Of a stretch of 38,733 nucleotides of DNA, positions 33,899-38,733 are shown piece after piece. The first letter of the stretch is position 1. The number at the start of each line of letters is the position of its first letter. The notes under the pieces were generated by a model. The model did not search any database and was not told where the DNA came from. It saw nothing but the letters and a program-made list of their open reading frames with translations. The DNA comes from Ignavibacteriales bacterium. GTDB lineage: Bacteria > Bacteroidota > Ignavibacteria > UBA10030. Position numbers and translations under genes: made by a program. The stretch is from assembly GCA_026390585.1 (NCBI GenBank), contig JAPLFP010000305.1, forward strand, positions 1-38,733, in the 5' to 3' direction.

Positions 33899-36237
33899 CG
33901 CTCCCTCTCCTGCTCGGTGCGCATGCGGAACAGCGGAATTTGCCTTGCCGATTCCGATGAGGGCGCGTGAAGCTGGCGTGTTCGCCGGGTGGATTTTTTG
34001 GGGGCAGGGGGTGTCAATCCAAGTTCGTCCTTGAGCGACTGGACATCATATCCAAGCGGAAAGAGCAGCGTCTCGGCGGCTTTGAGTGTGAGCTCTGTGT
34101 ACTGCTCGATATCGTACCCGTCTTCAAACGCATACAGAGCAAGCGGTTTTGCTTTCTCGGGTTTTTTCTTTCCCGATTGATCGATGATAATGAACTCAAT
34201 CGACTCTCCGGCCGCAAGCGACACACCCATCTCCTGAACCAGCTTTGCCACCACAGCACTGATGCTGTTGTTAGTATACTCGTCCGCTTCTTTGGTGATG
34301 TGGCGGCGAAGAACGAGGTCCATCGGGTTTGCCTTTCCGGTGCGCAACAACGCAACGGCACCGCGCACAATCTCCAACAGGTCGGGGGCCAGTGCGCGTA
34401 CTTCTTCAACGTTGTGCGCCCCCGACATCCGGTCGAGCATCGTTATCTGCATGGTTTTGATAAACTTCGGCGTATCACGCCGGCGGGCCTCGATGCCGCG
34501 GATCTTGATGTCGCCGTGCTGGTACCACCCAACATACCGGTTCGCCGTGGTAATATCGGGATCCATTTTCGAGGCCGGGAACAAAATCCAGTTGTAAATT
34601 CCTTCCAGAGAGATGTCGATACCAACCCGCCGTGAAATATCGCGGGCGAGCGTTTCGTAGTCGCTTTCGGTCGCCCCCTCCTTCTTCAACCACACGCAGT
34701 CGATGATCGCATGAAGCAGGTGAAACCCGTGCTCTTCCGCAACCTCTTTCGCCATCAGGATGGCATCGCGGGAGAACGCGTTAACCGATTCATGTGCTTC
34801 GATCTTGCCAAACCGTGCGTTTTTGTAGCCGAGATATCCGAAGCAGCTCACGAGCATCCACTTCAGCGCATTCTGCCGGCGGTCGTACTTGCGAAACAGA
34901 ATTTCGTCTTTTCCTTTATACTTTTTTTTCATCGCTTTATAGTACGCCCGCTTCTTCACAACGGCCCGCAGCGTTGCCGGCACAATGCCTTCGCGTTTCT
35001 CGCAGATCGAATATCCAAGTTCCGGCACGCTCTTGTTCGTGCAGCACCGGCAGTTCACTGTTTCCGGCGAGACATTATGCGTTACCATGATGGTCGGATA
35101 CATCGACACGAAATCGAGCTCGGCAATTTCTTCGTGATACCCCAGGGGCGGATTGAAGATGAGGCCGCCGCGATCGGCGAGCAGGAGTGTTGCAGCTGAT
35201 TTGAAATCTTCCGGTTCACGCTTCTTGGAAGGGATCAGAATGCCTTTCTGGTATGCCCACGACAACTGAAGCGACGACATGGACGTGCCGATGCTCGCGC
35301 GCCCCTGCCGTTGTCCGCACATTTGCGTGAGCCGCGCCATCTCAAAGAGACCGTCAAGATCCGCCTCTGCCACCGTCATGGAGTTGGTGGCATCGATGTG
35401 CCACCGGCCGGCGAGCTCAAACGCACCGTCTTTATGAACGATCTTTCCGTACTGAAAGAAGCTCGATTCTTTCGTTGTTACGTAGTTTGCTTGCTCGTCG
35501 CGGTTCAGGAGAAGCGGGACCTTGTACCGCTGTGCCATCGCCGTTAGTTTCGGCATCAGAACCGCGTCCCCGTAATCCGTCACAATAATATCCGGGTCGC
35601 AGCGATGCAGGTGCCAGTTGAGCGCTTCCAGGACGTCTTGCGGAGTTTCCTGCTCAAGAGCATACGTGCGGTCATCATACGTCACTTCGAGCTGAAGATG
35701 CTTCTGGTATTTCGGCGGTACGAAATCGTTCGCATTCCTGAGCAGCAGAATCGAAAACGGGGGGAGTTGATAGTCTGTCGCCTCACGGGAATCGTTCAGC
35801 GTCCAACCGACCAGGGCGCCTTGATCATCGAACTCATAGTCTCCAAACGCGAGCGGAAAGAGCTGTGTTGCATACAGGAAAAGCTGTGCAACGAGAATAT
35901 CGGAATTGAAGAACGCAAAATGTGGGAAGAACCGCTCGTAGTACCACACCACCTCCCGAAACCGCATGGGATCGTGGACATGCACTTCGAGCACGTCCAG
36001 CGGGTCACCGGAATAGATCTCCGTCTTTACTGTTCGCGTGATCGTCACGGGAACGGGACATTGAGCGGCAAGATTCTCCGCACGCCGCGCATCGGACGGA
36101 CTGAGATGCAGAAAGAACGAGGGCGTAAACTTGTAAAAGCGCCGATGCTTGTCGCCATTCTGGTCGATCAGCCAGAGTGTGATGCCCTGGGGAGAAGGAT
36201 AACAGTCAAACAACCAGCCGGTGAGCGTGTGAGCCAT
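33895..36237 (-). CDS. Divergent family-B DNA polymerase (PolB2-like)
   Basis: A 780-residue polymerase. Residues 1-170 form the N-terminal domain and 175-330 a 3'-5' exonuclease-like domain that has lost its acidic motifs: the DxE of Exo I is not found (LQLEVTYDD), and Exo II reads IIVTDYGDAVLMPKL with Leu for the Asp. The palm has motif A ELDFVSMYP (D375), a Cys group C396, C398, C399, C412, motif B ALKWMLVSCFGYLGY with K459, and motif C IIDCVWLK where D513 aligns with the second Asp of DTDS while the first is Ile. QIPLF (766-770) near the C-terminus matches the beta-clamp motif also found at the end of E. coli Pol II. AAGGACCAGG precedes the ATG. Confidence 0.85.
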   Translation of the reverse strand: MAHTLTGWLFDCYPSPQGITLWLIDQNGDKHRRFYKFTPSFFLHLSPSDARRAENLAAQCPVPVTITRTVKTEIYSGDPLDVLEVHVHDPMRFREVVWYYERFFPHFAFFNSDILVAQLFLYATQLFPLAFGDYEFDDQGALVGWTLNDSREATDYQLPPFSILLLRNANDFVPPKYQKHLQLEVTYDDRTYALEQETPQDVLEALNWHLHRCDPDIIVTDYGDAVLMPKLTAMAQRYKVPLLLNRDEQANYVTTKESSFFQYGKIVHKDGAFELAGRWHIDATNSMTVAEADLDGLFEMARLTQMCGQRQGRASIGTSMSSLQLSWAYQKGILIPSKKREPEDFKSAATLLLADRGGLIFNPPLGYHEEIAELDFVSMYPTIMVTHNVSPETVNCRCCTNKSVPELGYSICEKREGIVPATLRAVVKKRAYYKAMKKKYKGKDEILFRKYDRRQNALKWMLVSCFGYLGYKNARFGKIEAHESVNAFSRDAILMAKEVAEEHGFHLLHAIIDCVWLKKEGATESDYETLARDISRRVGIDISLEGIYNWILFPASKMDPDITTANRYVGWYQHGDIKIRGIEARRRDTPKFIKTMQITMLDRMSGAHNVEEVRALAPDLLEIVRGAVALLRTGKANPMDLVLRRHITKEADEYTNNSISAVVAKLVQEMGVSLAAGESIEFIIIDQSGKKKPEKAKPLALYAFEDGYDIEQYTELTLKAAETLLFPLGYDVQSLKDELGLTPPAPKKSTRRTRQLHAPSSESARQIPLFRMRTEQERER

Positions 36238-36250
36238 GATCCTGGTCCTT

Positions 36251-36274
36251 AAGTGTTGGCCGTTGCCAACACTT
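36251..36274 (-). promoter_or_regulatory. Hairpin just ahead of the polymerase ribosome site
   Basis: AAGTGTTGGC (36251-36260) and GCCAACACTT (36265-36274) form a perfect 10-bp stem with a 4-base loop. In the minus-strand mRNA it directly precedes AAGGACCAGG and the polymerase ATG, and begins at the stop codon of the small upstream gene. There is no T-tract, so it is not a classical terminator. It may set the level of polymerase translation or mark an mRNA processing site. Confidence 0.6.
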
Positions 36275-36546
36275 CACGAGTGTTGATGGAGTTGCTCTTC
36301 CAGCCGGACGATCCGATCCTGCATCTGTTTGATCAACTTCCGCTGCTCGACAGCAATGGATACCATGATGCTTTCAAACGGGATGGTCCGCATCGCATAG
36401 AAATTCTCCGCGAGGTGAAGCCTCGCCGCGCGGAACACATCGTCGAACACTTCCTGATCTTCTTTGCGAAGTCCCCGCCGGTATTTCGACCAACTTGCCA
36501 GCTCGCTGTCGATGATATTGGTAAATGTCGGGACCGTGCGCCCCAT
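36274..36546 (-). CDS. Small MGRT protein with C-terminal helix, upstream of PolB
   Basis: A 90-residue protein. The N-terminus MGRTVPTFTNIIDSELASW then SKYRRGLRKEDQEVFDDVF is followed by a helix-rich middle and a heptad-like C-terminal helix (VEQRKLIKQMQDRIVRLEEQL). It resembles short proteins beginning MGRTNPT that I recall from haloarchaeal genomes (DUF8156-like). If that holds, a polymerase-linked partner has been shared between Archaea and Bacteria. No catalytic residues are apparent. A role as a polymerase accessory or oligomerisation subunit is inferred from position only: 36 bp before the polymerase and 47 bp after the VOC gene. Confidence 0.65.
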   Translation of the reverse strand: MGRTVPTFTNIIDSELASWSKYRRGLRKEDQEVFDDVFRAARLHLAENFYAMRTIPFESIMVSIAVEQRKLIKQMQDRIVRLEEQLHQHS

Positions 36547-36593
36547 ACTCGATCGCTCCTTTCAATTCCACCGCTGAGGAAGTTTTTTCGTGA

Positions 36594-36971
36594 TTACTGC
36601 TCGTCTTCAGCAAATGTCAGGAGAAAGCCGTTGTTGTCTTTGATCGAGAATTCCGTTGCGCCATAGAACGTTTTCTCAAGCCCCTGAATGACCGTGACCT
36701 TGTCTTTTACACTGTCAAACAATGCTCTGATGTTTTTGAGTTTGATGTACAGCAAGAGTGAGCCGCCCCCCGTTCTGCTCACATCAGGCAGGGTGTCACC
36801 AAGACTGGCAAACGTTTGAAACATAAAGGAAACGCTGCCGCATGTCATCATCGCCCACACAAAGTCCCCGGCCTCGGGAACGTTCATCACAAGGTTGAAG
36901 CCGAGCGCTTTATAGAATTCAATAGTTTCGTTGATGTCTTTGACGAACAGGTTTGGTGACAGGCTTTCCAT
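36594..36971 (-). CDS. VOC (glyoxalase/bleomycin-resistance-like) protein
   Basis: A 125-residue protein of one double beta-alpha-beta-beta-beta VOC unit: LSPNLFVKDINETIEFYKALGF, then FVWAMMTCGSVSFMFQ, then GGSLLLYIKLKNIRALFDSV, ending TEFSIKDNNGFLLTFAED. ATG 36971 has GGAGGA 7 bp upstream; the longer frame to 37049 is not supported. Several expected metal-binding His are missing, so it may bind a ligand without metal or sequester a drug. It lies inside the RecA-like/PolB operon, and its first 53 bp overlap the end of the RecA-like frame. Confidence 0.8.
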   Translation of the reverse strand: MESLSPNLFVKDINETIEFYKALGFNLVMNVPEAGDFVWAMMTCGSVSFMFQTFASLGDTLPDVSRTGGGSLLLYIKLKNIRALFDSVKDKVTVIQGLEKTFYGATEFSIKDNNGFLLTFAEDEQ

Positions 36972-37737
36972 CGGAGCTTCCTCCATTCTTTGATCGTGCG
37001 ACGTAGGGTTTGACATCGTGTTGAAGAGAATGTTGTTGGGATATTCCACTCGACTCCAATATCAATGATGGCTTGTTGTTCTGGTCCGCCGTCAGCCGGT
37101 AAATGCTGTCCATCCCCGTCTTGAGTGTCGCAAACAACTGATTGCGTTCTTTCGGCAGGACGTTCCATTCAGTGCAAGCCAGCAGTACGGAAACTCCTCC
37201 CCGCTTGACCTCCTGCAGCGCCACGAGCAGCCGTTGCAAAATCTGCTGCACTTCGCGGAAGGAAGCCTGTTCGTCGTAGAATGTATCGAGCAAACCGAAA
37301 ATCATAGCGACGTTGGAGCCGATAGACTCGAGAAACAGCGGCAAGCGATTGCCGACAGCCTGCTCCATCTGGTAGCACGTGAAACCGCGGGAGATGTAAA
37401 TCCGGTGAAGAAATTCATCCGGGTCGATCCGCCGTTCACGGGCGAAGCGCGACAGAAGATGCACGTTGAACCGGTTGCAGCCGTCAACCACAGCAACAGA
37501 TGTTCCCTGCGTCATTGCGTACGCTGCCATCCTGAGTGAAAGCTGATAAATAAGATGATCGCCGTACAAAAGACAGAGCTTCCCCGGAGGTGCAACGAAC
37601 GATTGCACCAGCGACTGAGAGGAAACTGGACCTGGAAGATGTTCCGCCTCGGGTAGAAGTCCGACATCTACCCCGAATTTCCTCTCGAAGATGTCGGACT
37701 TCTTTCTTATATCGGACATCTCATGAGATAATTTCAT
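36919..37737 (-). CDS. RecA/Rad51-like protein with degenerate Walker A
   Basis: A 272-residue protein (if the ATG at 37737 is used; ATG 37719 is equally possible). The RecA-fold region has LLPEAEHLPGPVSSQSLVQS, a strand and turn LCLLYGDHLIYQLSLRMAAY where a P-loop is expected but with no GK[ST], then SVAVVDGCNRFNVH and ISRGFTCYQMEQAV. A Walker-B-like strand (NVAMIFGLLDTFYDE) and LLACTEWNVLPKERNQLF follow. It probably does not bind ATP normally. Position suggests a role like ImuA, a RecA-like partner of a damage polymerase. The last 45 residues are basic and low-complexity and overlap the VOC gene, so the native stop may have been lost. Confidence 0.65.
   Translation of the reverse strand: MKLSHEMSDIRKKSDIFERKFGVDVGLLPEAEHLPGPVSSQSLVQSFVAPPGKLCLLYGDHLIYQLSLRMAAYAMTQGTSVAVVDGCNRFNVHLLSRFARERRIDPDEFLHRIYISRGFTCYQMEQAVGNRLPLFLESIGSNVAMIFGLLDTFYDEQASFREVQQILQRLLVALQEVKRGGVSVLLACTEWNVLPKERNQLFATLKTGMDSIYRLTADQNNKPSLILESSGISQQHSLQHDVKPYVARSKNGGSSDGKPVTKPVRQRHQRNY
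37655..37717. promoter_or_regulatory. Candidate operator: 15-bp inverted repeat and three TCGGAC words
   Basis: AGAAGTCCGACATCT (37655-37669) and AGATGTCGGACTTCT (37689-37703) form a perfect inverted repeat around 19 bp. TCGGAC occurs at 37694-37699 and 37712-37717 on the plus strand and at 37659-37664 on the minus strand. The copy at 37712 lies next to a GATAAT (37727-37732) that could be the -10 of the SRAP gene. On the other strand the repeat falls in the first codons of the RecA-like frame. It looks like a shared regulatory site for the divergent genes. Confidence 0.5.
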
Positions 37738-37772
37738 ATTTTTCAATCATCACGTTCTCCGGAGGTTCTTCT

Positions 37773-38495
37773 ATGTGCGGCCGCTACGCTCTTATCGACG
37801 GCAAAAGGGTTCTCGTCTCCTTCACCGCTCTTAACAAAACGAAGCCCACAGAGCAGGCATTCCAGGAGCTTCCCCGGTACAACGCTTCACCCATGCAACG
37901 ACTCCCTGTCTTCGCCATCCGGCATGACGAACTCATCGCCGAATCGATGCAATGGTGGCTAATCCCCCACTGGTCGAAAGACGGAAAGCCGGGCTTTTCT
38001 TCCTTCAACGCCAAAGCCGAGACGCTGGACCAGAGCAAACTGTTCGCACCATACTTCAAAGGCAGCCGCTGCCTTATCCCCGCTGATGCGTTCTACGAAT
38101 GGCAGCGGGTGATAACGACACAAGAGGTTCGCGGCGGGCAAAAAAAGGTCGAAGAGAAACACCCCATGTGCGTTCGGATGAACGACGACGCCCCGTTTTT
38201 GTTTGCCGGATTGTTCTCGATCTGGAAGGATGCAGAGGGGAACGAGCGCCCCACCTTCACCATCATCACCACAGAACCAAACGAGCTGATGGCCCCCATC
38301 CATCGCCGCATGCCCGTCGTGTTGCCCGAACAGCACATCGAGCAATGGCTCGACCGGTCGTATAAAGACACCGACCATTTGAAAAAACTCCTCGTCCCCT
38401 ACCCCGCCAAAAAAATGAAAGCCTACCGCGTCTCTTCCCTCGTCAGCAATCCCCGCAACGACGCGGCAGAATGCATGCGGCCGGTGGAAGGCTAA
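37773..38495 (+). CDS. SRAP-domain abasic-site protein (YedK/HMCES type)
   Basis: A 240-residue SOS response-associated peptidase family protein. After Met removal the catalytic C2 (MCGRYAL) would form a thiazolidine crosslink to abasic sites in single-stranded DNA, shielding them from error-prone bypass. Other active residues are N37 (RYNASP), E109 (PADAFYEW) and H177 (APIHRRMP). GGAGG lies 7 bp before ATG 37773. The gene is divergent from the RecA-like/PolB2 unit, with the inverted repeat between them, so shared control by DNA damage is likely. Length is normal. Confidence 0.93.
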   Translation: MCGRYALIDGKRVLVSFTALNKTKPTEQAFQELPRYNASPMQRLPVFAIRHDELIAESMQWWLIPHWSKDGKPGFSSFNAKAETLDQSKLFAPYFKGSRCLIPADAFYEWQRVITTQEVRGGQKKVEEKHPMCVRMNDDAPFLFAGLFSIWKDAEGNERPTFTIITTEPNELMAPIHRRMPVVLPEQHIEQWLDRSYKDTDHLKKLLVPYPAKKMKAYRVSSLVSNPRNDAAECMRPVEG

Positions 38496-38593
38496 CAACG
38501 CCTTCCTCGCTCAGATCCCACGCCTCCTTGCCCGTTGAACGACACAGGTGTTCAGGCGTTGCTCCCCTCTCGCTATTCACCCGCCACACGGAA

Positions 38594-38689
38594 AAACTCT
38601 AAATCTCAATCCCGAAATCGAAAGATGAAACCCAAACCGTTGGAAAATTTGGTTTTTGCTTTTTCGAATTTCTCTAGGATTTAGAGTTT
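38594..38689. repeat. AT-rich inverted repeat in the terminal gap
   Basis: AAACTCTAAATC (38594-38605) pairs with GATTTAGAGTTT (38678-38689), enclosing AT-rich sequence with the smaller inverted words AAACC and GGTTT. It looks like an intergenic repeat of the AACTCTAAAT type. A wider pair CAACGCCT (38496-38503)/AGGCGTTG (38554-38561) lies just after the SRAP stop, but its loop of 50 bases makes termination doubtful. No gene is visible from 38496 to 38733. Confidence 0.55.
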
Positions 38690-38733
38690 AGAATTTCGGA
38701 TTTGTGTTTATGCCACCTCCGCAAACAACGGAT

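Noticed and set aside
38496-38561. Terminator or attC-like site after the SRAP gene
   Set aside because: The 8-bp arms are 50 bases apart, there is no T-tract, and the attC core words do not match at both ends.
1-38733. CRISPR arrays, tRNA or rRNA genes
   Set aside because: No regularly spaced repeats and no tRNA- or rRNA-like sequences were recognised on reading either strand.

Overview
The window looks like a chromosomal segment of a Bacteroidota/Ignavibacteriota-type (FCB group) bacterium. The evidence is a secreted subtilase with a C-terminal type IX secretion (T9SS) sorting domain (YPNPFN...), a Gld-like ABC transporter set (gldA/gldF/gldG plus DUF4340), three adjacent SurA/PpiC-type periplasmic chaperones, and an envelope-rich gene content. 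No rRNA, tRNA or CRISPR array was seen.

Layout. (1) 1-1635: an IS1182-family transposase gene, probably a nearly complete insertion sequence cut by the window edge. (2) 1.7-6.4 kb, plus strand: loosely packed small accessory genes (two isoprenylcysteine-methyltransferase-like membrane proteins, DUF3795, a small membrane protein, a MaoC-like hotdog protein, DUF1697, a CCPKF protein). They are mixed with debris: a methyltransferase C-terminal remnant and a frameshifted SnoaL-like gene. (3) 6.5-10.0 kb, plus strand: a tight operon led by an MhqR-like MarR repressor (nitroreductase, DoxX, YciI-like, CatE/MhqO-type ring-cleavage dioxygenase, YceI) with palindromes at its promoter. It resembles quinone/electrophile detoxification operons. 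The dioxygenase has an in-frame amber stop. A terminator at 10043-10083 separates it from the convergent minus-strand genes.

(4) 10.1-26.6 kb, minus strand: envelope and transport genes. In transcription order these are three PPIase/SurA-type proteins, MoxR ATPase, the T9SS subtilase, a VWA membrane protein, an esterase, a VanX-like D,D-dipeptidase, a CDF metal exporter with three cytoplasmic dimerisation domains, an ABC ATPase/permease pair, a membrane-anchored thioredoxin and a NagX/HGSNAT-like acyltransferase. (5) 26.6-31.15 kb, minus strand: the gldA-gldF-gldG-DUF4340 unit, bounded by a good sigma70-like promoter and an intrinsic terminator. (6) 31.2-32.7 kb: an M28 aminopeptidase interrupted by an in-frame TGA.

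(7) 32.8-38.5 kb is the most interesting part, a likely DNA-damage-tolerance locus. The minus-strand genes are a RecA/Rad51-like protein with a ruined Walker A, a VOC protein, a 90-residue MGRT protein with a helical tail, a divergent family-B DNA polymerase (PolB2-like; altered motif C and decayed exonuclease motifs) and a radical-SAM protein of the PA0069 family. Divergent from them is an SRAP/HMCES/YedK-type abasic-site shielding protein. The polymerase and the radical-SAM protein, whose genes overlap by 4 bp, both carry a QxxLF-type beta-clamp-binding motif at or near the C-terminus. The divergent start region carries a 15-bp perfect inverted repeat and three TCGGAC words, a candidate damage-responsive operator. 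I read this as an analogue of the ImuA-ImuB-DnaE2 mutasome built on PolB2.

Three otherwise well-preserved genes in 38 kb carry a single interrupting change. They could be recent pseudogenes or consensus errors in a draft assembly; read support would decide.
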